Both the position numbers and the translations under genes were made by a program. The notes beneath the pieces were generated by a model. It had not been told where the DNA came from and did no database searches. It saw only the letters and a program-made list of their open reading frames with translations. From Pelodera strongyloides (Eukaryota; Nematoda; Chromadorea; Rhabditida; Rhabditidae), in NCBI GenBank assembly GCA_036852015.1, contig JAANDG010000155.1, positions 186,001 to 250,000 of the forward strand: DNA of 64,000 nucleotides, given 5' to 3'. Of this stretch, positions 12,253 through 24,234 are shown one piece after another. Position 1 is the first letter of the stretch. The number at the start of each line of letters is the position of its first letter.

Positions 12253-14298
12253 TTAGTGAGCGGAAACGGCCTTGATCAGAGCCTCGGCAACCTCAACGCG
12301 GATCAGATTCTCAGCACGAGACAACTCGCTTCCTTCAGCAGATTCCCGTTGTGCAGTCTCCAGAATCTGGTGGGCGGCCTTTAAAAATATATAATAAATC
12401 CTAGTATCCAGTGTCTAATGGTTTTTGGGACAAATTGTCTGTGTCTATCTTTGCAAAGTGAAAAACAAACAATACGTATAACTAATCCGTAGAGATACGC
12501 GAAAAACATTCTGATTCTGGGGCGCAATGCGGCTAGAGCCAAGAAGGTAATTCGAATACATAAATGGATAATGGACTGAAAAAGACAAAACTAAAATCGT
12601 GACAAAACATACGGTCTCGTCAATATCCTCCAGCTTCACGGCTTCCTCGGCAAGTACTTGGCATGATCCATCAATGTTCATGGATAGAGTTCCGGAAGAC
12701 ACGAAAAACTTGGAGACGTTTCCTAAAACAATCCATGATGTCTTTGAATAAAAAAGTGTAGAGCCGCCCTTCATTATTGCCACATTCAAATGATTGCCAG
12801 CAACCGCGTAATGAACCCTCCGCGGAAGGAATGAAGAAATCATTACGAAAAGCGAAACTTAACAATTAACAACCAATAAATGACTGTGAAATGTTACGCA
12901 CCCCACCAAGGTCCCTAAGCTTTGAACAGTGAAAATAGTTCAACAATGCAACTAAATGTTTTTATGAATATCGTTGATTTCAACTATCTCGCCTTTGTTA
13001 ATCAGGCAATCAGGCTTCAAACTTCAAACAATTTGTAATACGCATCAAAGATTAATACCTTCAGTATCGGTGACCTGAACAACACCAGGTTTCAAGACTC
13101 CAATAGTGGGAACGTGGCTAGCCAACACACCAACAACTCCTGCCATGGTGGGAACATCGACCTGCTTTACAACCTCGTTGTTAAGGAATGCCTAAATGAG
13201 TACAGAATTGTTGATAAATAATACTGAATAGCCCGTTAAAGGGAATATGTAGGCCCTTTTTGAAGTTAAGCTGTGTTGATAGAATATATGTTCCTCATTT
13301 AGGAAACAACAACAAAAGTTGTCCAAAGATTCCCAATTAAAAGAAAATAAACTACAAAGTTCATCCTTTCCATAGTAAACGCGTTAATTGAGACGGTGCC
13401 ATACATCGTCGGGGGCAATGGAATTTTTTTCAAATATGCATGCAGAGATCGACAAATAGCATTATTCAGAGACATATTTGCATGCAAGTTCGAATATTCG
13501 AATTTACATATTCAGCCGCCTACTTTAATTCACGTCTGGTGTGGAAACTCTAGTTTCGCGTTTGTTTTGCACATTTTGAGTGGCTACATATTCGCTTTTA
13601 GGGCGCATTCGAGTTGGACATTTTCCGGAAAAGAAAAGAAAAAAGTGGTTCGAGATGGACACCCAGAAAAAAAATAATACACACAAAATAATTGTCGAAA
13701 ATGCAATTGTACCGTAATTGAAACTAAAATCAATCGATCATTTGCATGTGTATGCGTGGCAATTGCATTCTTTTCTGGTGAAATCCATCTCGAACCACTT
13801 TTTTCCTTTTCTTTTCCGGAAAATGTCCAACTCGAATGCGCCCTAACAAAGAGAACGACTCTATCTGACTAAGGATGCTCCAGAGGTCCAGAGTCATTTA
13901 CCACGATAATATGGCCTATCTGTTAGCAATTACCAATACTTTTCGAATACACGCACAGGAATAGCGCAGCGAGTGGGGATCCTGTAGTTGCACTTTTTCC
14001 CGTGCGACATACAACTCTTTTAAATATTGCTGTATGGCTCCCATAAAATCCGAAACAACTCTTTTAAATATTGCTGTATGGCTCCCATAAAATCCGAAAC
14101 AACTCTTTTAAATATTGCTGTATGGCTCCCATAAAATCCGAACTTTTCAATCCCTACCTTATCGGGAGAGGCGAATGTAAGTCTTAGCTCATCATGACCT
14201 CCCTGAGCAGCAGGGGCGGCGGCAGCATAGGTTCTGCGGGACAGAAGTGAAAATCCGCGAGCAAGTCCACGGCCGAAGGTTACCACTGGAGACGCCAT
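12253..14298 (-). CDS. mitochondrial F1Fo ATP synthase delta subunit (bacterial epsilon homologue)
   Basis: Central-stalk subunit of the mitochondrial F1 sector. Four exons in minus-strand order: 14298-14158, 13191-13059, 12722-12613, 12378-12253; 169 aa against 168 in human ATP5F1D. The first 30 or so residues are rich in Ala, Arg and Ser without acids (RGLARGFSLLSRRTYAAAA), a mitochondrial presequence. The beta-sandwich domain follows: LRLTFASPDK, VKQVDVPTMAGVVGVLASH, KFFVSSGTLSMN, and QVLAEEAVKLEDID. The C-terminal helices end RAENLIRVEVAEALIKAVSA. The first intron, nearly 1 kb, holds an inverted-repeat element and a 44-bp triplication; the acceptors before exon 4 and before the ATG end in AAG, which is unusual. 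SGT follows 283 bp downstream on the same strand. Confidence 0.95.
13598..13846. mobile_element. 249-bp MITE in ATP synthase delta intron 1
   Basis: Terminal inverted repeats of about 57-62 bp begin TTAGGGCGCATTCGAGTTGG and, read from the other end, are nearly identical through GGAAAAGAAAAG and GTGGTTCGAGATGGA. The roughly 130-bp centre has no coding capacity. The palindromic layout identifies a non-autonomous DNA transposon. Confidence 0.85.
14013..14144. repeat. 44-bp tandem triplication
   Basis: Three head-to-tail copies beginning at 14013, 14057 and 14101. Each starts AACTCTTTTAAATATTGCTG and continues TATGGCTCCCATAAAATCCG. Copies 1 and 2 are identical; copy 3 differs only in its last bases. 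It sits at the start of intron 1 of the ATP synthase delta gene, 14 bp from exon 1, and the near identity implies recent expansion. Confidence 0.95.
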
Positions 14299-15471
14299 GC
14301 CTTAAATTATATAAAAATGAGTTATCAAGGAAAAATGAAGATTATGTGTCAAAACCCTAAAAGCAAATAACCGATTTGTCAATATCCACACCAAGGACCG
14401 CGACATGCTATACGTCAAGCTTCAACGAGACAAAGAAAGAGGCACGAAGGGGAACAATACATGGTTCCAAAGAAAAGGTTTCCACGAAAGATATGGCGGT
14501 CTAGAACGATGAACAACATGTTGCTTTCCCTGCACGCACAAATGTGTCACTGTTACTGATAATTTGTAGGTGTAAGTAGTCTATCGACTTGCATCACCAT
14601 TAAATTCAGACTGTCAGACAAGACATGTAATAAAATGACGTATTTCATTAACAGATCGACAAGTACAGGGATTCCAAGAAAAGCTCAAACGAATACTAGT
14701 CATACAAACACTATGCAGTGCGACACAAAGGCACAAGATGCTAGAAAAATACACCCAGTCAACTTGTAACACAATTCGAAGTGAATAGGACGCTCCTACA
14801 AACGCACGGGTCACACCATAAGACAGCCAGTTGATCTAAACACAATACTGGTTCAATAGAAAGACAAAAAGACACCAAAGGACATGAAAATATACACAAA
14901 ACTCTTTCAGAAAAATTTTTAGAAGAAAAAAAAAATAATCCAGAACATGCTGAGTACACTATTTGGAGGAAGTAAAGGTACCGTATCCAAAATTCGCTGC
15001 CCGCGAAATCAAAATAACTATCGGGTACGGTATAAAGAATTTGGGTACTGTAAGAGCGATCAAGTTTTTCGGTGGTGTTCCGTTCGGCGATGCGACGACA
15101 GAAAGATCCGTCCGTCTTTTTTTGTATACTTTTCACTTTATTCTAACTTTACAGAGCTTTTCCAACAGCTGCGGACACGCCTAATTGTAAAATGCAGAAA
15201 TCAGAGGCAATTTTGTACTCTGCGTAGGAAAAGTCCTATTTTATGCCAGCCTACTTCACGGCGGAATGTTTTTTCATGTTTGCATAACTCTTTTTGGCTA
15301 GGCACTCTATGGCTCTATGCCACTAAAGAACTATTTTATGTCTAGATCAAGTTTTAACCGGCGTGTCGCATCTGACAAGTTGTTTTCAAATTTTTTTATG
15401 TGCCATATCGATATTTTTCTGTCCACTACTGCGCGTTATATTACTGATATATTTTATATTTATTACTTTAG
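14299..15471. other. divergent intergenic region between ATP synthase delta and EXOSC10
   Basis: The 1.17-kb space lies between two genes transcribed away from each other and so should hold both promoters. I see no recognisable core promoter element and no coding exon; small open frames here lack splice or family support. Confidence 0.45.
15462..15471 (+). promoter_or_regulatory. probable spliced-leader trans-splice acceptor of EXOSC10
   Basis: TATTACTTTAG immediately precedes the ATG at 15472. No upstream coding exon was found, so the acceptor is best read as a trans-splice site. It has the same design as the SGT start. Confidence 0.5.
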
Positions 15472-18400
15472 ATGGCAGAAAAAAAGGCTGCGGGTTCCGA
15501 AACCGACAAGGAAGAAACAGCCGAGAAATGCGTTGCCTTGACTAAGGTTAGTTGCTCTTAGCTCGTATATAGTACACTTTGGAGAGACTTTAGAGATATA
15601 GAGAAGGTCGTAATCTCTATTATTTTTATGGGTCGATATGTTTCGGTCCGTCCATTTGACGTATGCACTGCGGGTGATTGGTCGAAAGGTATAAATCGTT
15701 GTGCTTAATTTGATTTTAGTTAGGGTTACTTTTTTGCTGTGCACACCCGAGACGATTCGCGAAGAATTTTTGACTTAAGCCGCTAGATGTAGTCTGCATA
15801 CAGCAACAACTGACACATTATTTGACGGACTATTTTCGTGTGTCCACCTAATTTTAAACGAACAACTGATGAGCAATCTTATACGTAGATAGTTTGCTCA
15901 CCGCCGTGTAATTGAGTGGTACCTCGGTCGCGGTTTTCCCTTTGCGGTGTTGTAGAGATTCGGGAAAAATAAATCAAAAATACGATTTTGTACAGTCTGT
16001 ACTGTAAATTGCCAAATGTAAACTAGTATTTTTTCTTGATTGTCACGAGCACAGTAATCTGTGTACATAGTGCATTGTGCATGTTTATCGGTTTTTATAT
16101 TAATTAATATTTATTATTTATTTAGGGTATTCTTCGATCAGCAGCCGGACTTGTGAGAGCATCAAATGCCCTTCCAAAGTCGGGTGAAGACTATGAAATG
16201 TGTAACTCCTTTGCGGTTTTTGCTGAATACATGGGTCTGTCACGGGAACGCATTTTGTCGCTGTTAGTTTTTTTCTTGATTATTACATACTCGTATCTTG
16301 AATAGTTTTTTTTTAGACATTTTGCCTTGTGCGGTTTTATTTGGTATCATAATTCCTACTTCTGTGTTGTGTGTCTAGCTGACTTGTTAGTACAATATAC
16401 TTCAGGTTGGGCAAGGTATATGCTGCAGCTGGTGTGAAGATAAAAATGCCTAAACGGGTTCATGATTGGGATGAATTTCTTGATAGAATCGTCGATGGCA
16501 ATGACGTTATTGCGGAAAGAGCGGTAATTTTTGTTTACTTTTTTTGAAGTCATTTCATTACTTTTATCACTATCTGTAATAATTGCGTAATTGCATTTGG
16601 AGCTGATCATTGCATGTTATGGCAAATGGCATGTTTATTTGATTTATTTCGCAGGGTATTCTTCTGGACGAGATAAAGCGCACGCATCGTAGTGAGACTG
16701 TTGTCGTGCCTAAGGCGATTTCGGCTGCGGAATCGACAGGTCGATCAATTGATGCTACTGCAGCAGGAGGGTCTTCACTCGGGCAGAAACTCACTGTAAG
16801 TATTTGAATCAGTTTATTCTAAGGTGGTCTAACGGCAGAAACATAATGTACCCGTTAAATTTGGTTCATCAGTTCTGTCATAAAGTCCCTTGTATTATTG
16901 GGATTCACTTTGGCATACCTGTTGTACGTTTCAACAAATATATACTTCCTCGAGAGGTATTCTGACAATGAGCCAATTATGAAGTAGTTGACTCTGAATT
17001 CTGAATTACGAGTAGTTTGATTGTGTTGTTCTAGTAAATGCAACCACAACCACATTTGTGTAATATTGAACGAAGACTCTGTACTCTTTCCCTAAAACTA
17101 TAATTTTGTTATCAGGTTCCTCTCACTACCGGTGCTACTTCAATCGCTAATATTGCTCGTCTTCGTGCAATTGCTCGCCATAAGGAGACCGTCAGCAAAG
17201 TGGTAAACAATTGCGCTATTGCGCAATTGGAACTTTAGTCCTATTCAGTATACTCATGTTTATTTATTTTCTTATTTGATCCGTCTATATTACCGTCCTT
17301 GGCGGTGATGCGCTCTGCATAAAATTGAAGTTGAATGAATTCACCGAACCTGTTTGTAGATACGTTTTAGTGACTAGAAGCACATATAATTTATTCTTTA
17401 TCAGTGGGTTTTTTTTAAGCTGTGAAGATGTGTAAAAAAATCCAATGTATTTATTCAGGTGCAAATTCGTAAACCCCAAAAAGAATACGGTTTCGCTGAT
17501 TGTATCGACAATTCGAATTCTACTTTCCTTCCAAAAATAAAGGAGAAATGCAATGCCCGCAAGAGTATTCAGTCAACACTCACTGTAACCGATGTTGACG
17601 ATTCTGGCAAGAGGTTAGTTCAACCAAACAATTTTCAGTTGCAGAAAATTAAACTAATCTTTTTTGCGTGCGCAATAATAACTGCCTTTTATGTAGTATC
17701 GATTATTTTCATTTCGATCACTTTAATATTTTATCCCATTTATTCATTCAGCTCTCCCTTTTCCGTTAGTTCGCCTCTAGGCAAGGATAACGATTGAGTA
17801 CCTTTATTTTATATTTTATAATTGCAGAGTATGGATGAGTGATGAAGGAGAATGTGTTCATCCATATTCAGCCGAGTTGGACCAGTTCCAAGTTCCTGAG
17901 AAACAGCTGACTTCACATACTGTAAAGGTTTGTTCTGGTAAAATATAATTTTTAGTCCAAGTTTTTTTTTAGTCCATTTTTCTATTTAAATCTATTATGT
18001 CTGTCTATCTACCAATTGTCAGAGAATATATACGAGTATTACTTTATCCAGACATCCCTCGTCATCACACATAGACTTCGGCATGTTGAATCCAGGATAC
18101 GATTATACGATATTATCTGAAGCCTGACGTTTATGAGGCTGATTTACATTATTTTCTACTTTCAGAAACCTGAAGTTTTGGAAACGACCGAGTTGATGGT
18201 AGTTTCGACCGCTGAGGAGTTGGAACAATTGCGGGATTATCTGAATACGCAATCGGAGTTTGCTGTCGATTTGGAGGTTAGTAGTAAAGCTTTAGTTGTA
18301 AATAAAGCTTGGAGGTATTAGACTCTTTCAAATGGCGCTCGCCGTCATTAATTGTAAAATAACACAACAACGCAAATAATATTAGTGCAAAAACAATACT

Positions 18401-21400
18401 CTAAAAATATACGCACGCAGAAAACATTATTGGAAATTAGGAGAAAAGTATTGAAATTCGGGTGTTGTGAACATTGGGAGAGTTTGGGATTCATCTTTAT
18501 ACTGAGTGTATGTTTAGCACCACGACTACCGCAGCTTCCTGGGATTTGTTTGTCTGATGCAAATCTCGACCCGTGAAAAGGATTTTATTGTGGACCCTTT
18601 CCCTGTATGGAAACATATGCACTTGCTCAATGATCCGTTCACAAATCCGCAAATTCTTAAGGTACTTTTTTTAATCTAATGGTTTGGGTTTGGGTAAATT
18701 GTTCCTTTATTATTTTTAACTGTAGTGGATCGTTGTAGTTCTGCGTAATGTACCTTTCCGTTTTTTTTATAAACAAATTCGAGTTCTTTGTTCTTTGTAA
18801 TAGGCGTGATAAGTATTGAAACCTTTTTGTCACGAGACACGGCTGTTCACTTCCCCTTATTCATCTCACTATAAAATTAGGTCTAATGAATCGTAATGAA
18901 AAATAAAATTAGGTATTAGGTATTAGGTTACTGAATTGTGTCACTAAGGTGCATTGGATGGTTTTATGATTAGGAATAATGCATATTATATATTTACGCT
19001 TCAATATAGGTGTTGCACGGTGGAGATCGCGATGTGGAATGGCTGCAGCGAGATTTTGGAATCTATTGCGTGAATATGTTCGATACGGGAAGAGCGATGA
19101 GACATTTGGGAATGCCGAAATACAGTCTCCAGTACTTGGTTCAGGAATACACGGGTGTTACGCTTAACAAGCAGTATCAGACAACCGATTGGAGAGTTAG
19201 GTAAGGTTCTTTTTCATTTTATGGTAGTGTAAATGTTCTGTTTGAGCTTTTGCAAAGGTATAGGATTTGAGTCTACTGTGTAAGTATATTAATTTTTATT
19301 TTGTTTTTAAAACTCTGGTTATTGAGGAAGTCATATTCATATCTATTATCTATGTAACAATATCTATTATCTATGTAACAATTCAGTTATTCGCTAGTTT
19401 AGGCCGATTCCCGAGGAGATGTTAAAGTATGCGCGGGAAGATACGCATTACCTTCTTTACTGCTACGACAAGCTGAGGGAACGCCTTTTGGAGATGGGCA
19501 ACTCGGAGACGAACAATCTACTAATTGCTGTCTATGCGGATAGCACTAACTTGTGCAAGAAGGTGGGCATTTTCCGTATTTTTATACTTTCTGTATTTTT
19601 ATATATATTGTTTTTTTTTGGCTGCGATAGTTCTGTAACTCTAGTAAGGTACTGTCTCATATCTTGAAGCAATGATTGTGAAAAACTCCACTCCACTATC
19701 TCTAATATCTTCAAATTCAGGTGTTTGAGAAGCCACAGTTTGATCCGTCTGGTTTCACTAAACTGATCGCCACGAGAAGAACGCTAAATAACCGGTATTT
19801 CTTTTGATCTATGAGTTGAAACAAAGGATGATGTATCCCCTGAACGGCAGTCTCCTAGCGTTTTCCTTTTTTTAATTCTTATGTTCGCAATTAATGACAA
19901 TAAGGTTATTTTCGTAATTTTTTACTTCATTGTCCTATTGTCCATAAATTTACTTTTTACTTAAACTATTTACAAGTTTATTTGACTATTAATTTTTATT
20001 ATGTTTATTTTATTTATTTTATCCATTCCTAAAATCGAGATGAATGGTAATCAAGCCGTTGACTCGCACGTTAGAATATTTGATGACTCATCGTTTTCAG
20101 GCAATTGTACGCAATGAGGGAGCTGTGGAGATGGAGGGATGATACAGCACGTACAGAGGACGAATCTGTTGGATATGTTCTCCCAGCACATATGATGATG
20201 CACATTGCTGAGGCGAGTTGGAAGAGGACAGTTGGATATATGCCTCTTTTTTTACCTTATTATTGCTATTAAATCTGTGCCTTATCTCGTTGATTTCTTT
20301 TTTTTATTGCATGCTACCTTTTCTGTCGAAAAAATAATGCTCTGTACGCGTTGTAGCTTTTTTAAAACATTGATGACATGTTTTTGTTTGTTCAGACAAA
20401 TTGGCGAATGTAGAAATAATTTATATCAAATTTTAGTCTCTACCGAGGGATATGCAGTCAATTCTTGCGTGCTGTAGCCCTGTGCCCATCCCTGTTAAGG
20501 AGCACCTGCTGGAGTTGCATAGGTGAGTTATATTTTTATATTATTCCTTTTACTTTGCCCTGATTTTACATTTATCAGTGATTAACACTATCCCTATAAA
20601 TACGTGTATTAGTTATTTATTTTTCATGCATTGTTTACCTGTGGTAAGATAGATAATGAACGTTAGATGAGTTTTAAGGTTTAACACCCTGAGCATAGTT
20701 GTGTGTAGTAAAATCATGTTCGAACCATCTCTTGGTTCCCCATTACGTTTCGAGTGCACCAAACTTTCTGCAACGGACGGTAGGATTATTTTTCATGCTT
20801 AATTTTCGTAAACATTATATTAAGTGATTTATTATTTTTATTTTATTAGGTATTTTTTATAAATATTAAAATATTTATTATTTTATTACAACTTCATTCA
20901 GGATCATTCTGGATGCTCGTGATCGTGAATTGGAGAAGGTGGAGGATAATGACTCGTCGACACTCAACCTCCCGCACATGAGAGAACACGGAAGGAAGAA
21001 GAACACACTGGATCATATCACTGGAACACTTCTGTAAGTCGTTATATAGAATCGATCTTTGGAGTATCGTTGATACACTATGTTTCAGCCCCTAAGTAAA
21101 ACCCCCCAGCTTCAGACGTTGACGCTCGGTTGTTCAGTCCTATAAATGATTTGGGCTCATTACTATACATTATTTGATGAAAGTATGACATGCTTTAGTT
21201 TGTTCAGACGTTCTTATAATTAATAACTACATAAGTGTGATTAATAGCTTTCTCCAGTTTATTTATGTTAAAGAAACATACCGAGCAATGATTCAATCTT
21301 TAGTACCACTCTGGATGTTCACTTCGAAGATGAAGAAGATGATGTGGTTGTGAAAATGGACACACAGAATGTGGAGAAGATCGAGGAAGCGGTAAGGAGT

Positions 21401-24032
21401 TAGCTTTTACTTTACCGGAGACATAGTGTTGTTGTTTGGAAGTGACAGTTAGCAAAAGATTTTAATATGATATGAGGACGCCCATCCCTCATATTATTAG
21501 TTGAATATAATGTATTTGAATATATAAATATAAAACACATATCTTAGCCACATTCCTTATCCATAGCACACACCAGAATGAAAACACAACGTAAAGCTAG
21601 TGACAGTTGTTCCGCGTGTTTTGATGTTAACATTGAGGATAACGAGCCAATATGTGAAATTAAAAGTTAATTGTGAAATAAAGAAAATAATATAATAAAA
21701 ACTATTTCACATATTGTCTCGCCGGCCTTACAGATTCAAAGAATCACAGATGAAGTTGTATATTGGAATGGTTTGAAAACCTTGAATATGTTTTTGTAAA
21801 TCGAGGTTTATTAGTTTGGTTGGCTGAAGAGCGGTCGTTTGCGTCTGACGTGCGTGGCCAGGTTCACTAGAATTGACAGCACTTTCGTACTTTGTGATTG
21901 AATTTCATATTTTTCAGCATGTACAAACGAGTCTTTTGTCTGTTCTGGCGGCAACACAGCCTGCACTTGCGTGCAAGCAGCCAACTTCTGTGAGTTGATT
22001 ACAAGTGTTCTAGGATTTTTTGTTTATGGCTGACAGGTGACAGGCTGATTGGTTGACGATTGATTGAGCATTGTTGGTTTCCGCGCGTCTACGGTTTTAA
22101 TTATTTGTGTGTGTTTTTAGAAAGTGATGCAAAAAGTTCACGAAATCCAAGAATACTTTGCGACAATGGCCTCTCCATATGAATGTTATCAACTGGCATT
22201 GAAGGATAGAGAGAAGATCATCGTGAGTTTTATTCGTTTTGGTCGTAATGAATGGGTAAATCACCAACCACCATTGTCGGCAATTTTATTTCACTGCTCT
22301 TACTTTTGTCGTGAATCGAGTTATTGTGCACACGGTGAATGGAATTTCTCGTGATGTAAACATCATTTGCTAGATCAATTTTATTACATTAAAGAAATCG
22401 ATTTTCTATCATGATACATTAGAAATGAAAATGTTTACGGATCATTTTAGTATGTGCTATGTACATTGTTTCAGATTCAGGCAGGTTAAATCTGCGCTAG
22501 AACTATTATTGTAATAAAAAATAATTCTAGGCCGCAAAGAAGGCAGCGGAGGAAAGGAAGAAAGGTGCGGAGAGCGAAAGTGGAGAGAAGAGATACTCGC
22601 ACAAGGATCCAGTCATATGCAGGAAACCCGTATTCAACGATGTGAGGCTTATTTAGTTATACTATTGACCCGGATAGCCCAAGGTGCGGGCTTGATTCCC
22701 GCCCGACCAATTTTTAGACGGCACCAAAAATGTATAAGAGTGGTGTATTTTGGTTCCGAGTTGTGTGTGAGAGAAAAGGGCATGTTTCACAGCCAGTATA
22801 GTAGTATTGTAAACTGACTGAGGTCGTTCTTGGGTCATATGTGGTGATTTTGTAACCCTGTAAAAAAAAATCGAGTTTAAAAATAAAGACATGCGTGAAT
22901 TTTTACCAAGCCAAGCGTGTGTGTTTTTAAGCCCAACGTACAAACCGGGTTAATATTCCCTGATGAATAATGGGCGCTCGTCGTTATGCCTAGTAATAAT
23001 TGACTTATTCATTTCAGGATAGAGAGTCGGAGATCGCCCTGTCGACCAAGTCCATTCCGACCGGAATATCAGAAGAACAGATTCTCACCAAGAAGGCGTT
23101 GAAGAGGAGACAGCAGGATGTGAGATTTACTTCCCATTTTTATTACCGGTGTTACGATCCGTATTATTTTGCCACTGTGTATATGTAGGACATTAATTCG
23201 AGCGAATCACGAGTGAACCAGTTGGGCAATTTTCGGATTTTAGTGCAAATTCCTACCCCTACCTAGCTTGAGCGCAAACTATCGTTGATGATTGTATTTC
23301 AGCAGCTAATCCGTACATCGCTTGTTATTTGCCCGTAAATTTATGATCTGGAATATGCATTCTTTGCAATTTTGTTGTTTCTTGAGTCTTACTTACTAAT
23401 CCAACCTTTATTTTAATTTGCTTTGAATTTAGGCCAAAAAGGGAGCTGACATGTCACTGGATGGGGAGGCCCCAGAGAAACGAATAAAGGCAGAGATAGA
23501 GGGCGTGGCCCCAGTACAACCGCATGACTACTCACAGTACTCTACACACATGTTCGGTAGGGTTTATTGTTTTTAATAAGTAAGCAAATACGTAAATCTT
23601 TGTTTAAAGATGGGTTAGGTCAGTAGAGTGAATGCGGCTGGCTTTCAGCAAAATTGACTTGTTGACGATGAGTTTCCGACGGCGAATTATTTCTTTATGG
23701 AAAATTTTAGGCTTTGATAGCATAGCGGGTTAGCCATCATTTGTTTATTGTGTTAGGCACTGTTTTGTGTATTCACGGATGTAACCTAATGAGTATTACT
23801 TGTTTTGTATTTTTCAGAAGAAGAGCAACAATTGGATCAGACGAATTCACCATTTGGCTTGTCCCTTCATAAGAATGCGAGAGGACGAGGAAGGGGTAGA
23901 GGTCGTGGCGGTCGAGGTGGACGCGGTCGTGGATCTGGTGAGGGAACTGGAGGTGGCCGGGGAGGAAGGGCTCATATCAGGTCCCACTGGGAAGGAGGAG
24001 CGCCCCGGCCACTCGCGTTTAGAGGGAAGTAG
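15472..24032 (+). CDS. exos-10: EXOSC10/Rrp6 nuclear exosome 3'-5' exoribonuclease with RGG tail
   Basis: DEDDy exonuclease of the nuclear RNA exosome. 22 exons: 15472-15546, 16126-16262, 16406-16523, 16655-16795, 17116-17202, 17459-17613, 17828-17927, 18166-18276, 18518-18661, 19010-19200, 19403-19562, 19721-19794, 20101-20212, 20437-20522, 20902-21033, 21304-21391, 21918-21989, 22121-22222, 22531-22641, 23018-23119, 23433-23556, 23818-24032; 878 aa (human 885). The PMC2NT region is at about 25-110. [16 protein letters not shown] and [10 protein letters not shown] match the linker before the nuclease. Catalytic residues are D306 and E308 ([15 protein letters not shown]), D362 ([14 protein letters not shown]), and Y429 and D433 ([14 protein letters not shown]). 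The HRDC domain is about 495-565 ([27 protein letters not shown]). [11 protein letters not shown] near the end matches the conserved YDYS motif. The last 50 residues are an Arg/Gly-rich RGG tail. The intron after exon 13 starts with GC. Confidence 0.96.
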
Positions 24033-24045
24033 GTTGGCCTCTTTA

Positions 24046-24234
24046 TTAAAGCAGTATAACAGCCGGTTTTTGGAACGTTTTTTGTACAACTGCTTTCCAA
24101 TGTAGTTATGGCTAGAGGATGTGTCGAAGTGAACTCGTGGCTAGAGGATGTGTCGAATTGAACTAGATAATGTATGGGGAACGCAGTGCGCAGTACGCCA
24201 AAAGGTTCAAAAACTGGCAGTTATACCGCTTTAA
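24046..24234. mobile_element. TTAA-flanked MITE in the EXOSC10 3' flank
   Basis: It starts TTAAAGCAGTATAACAGCCGG and ends CAGTTATACCGCTTTAA, so the ends are inverted copies bounded by TTAA. It begins 13 bp after the EXOSC10 stop and probably lies in its 3' untranslated region. Internally ATGGCTAGAGGATGTGTCGAA is present in two near copies. Confidence 0.75.

Noticed and set aside
22674..22712. tRNA-like T-arm GCGGG-CTTGATT-CCCGC next to ACCA
   Set aside because: The loop is not canonical and no D-arm or anticodon arm could be placed; it lies in an EXOSC10 intron and is too little to call a tRNA.
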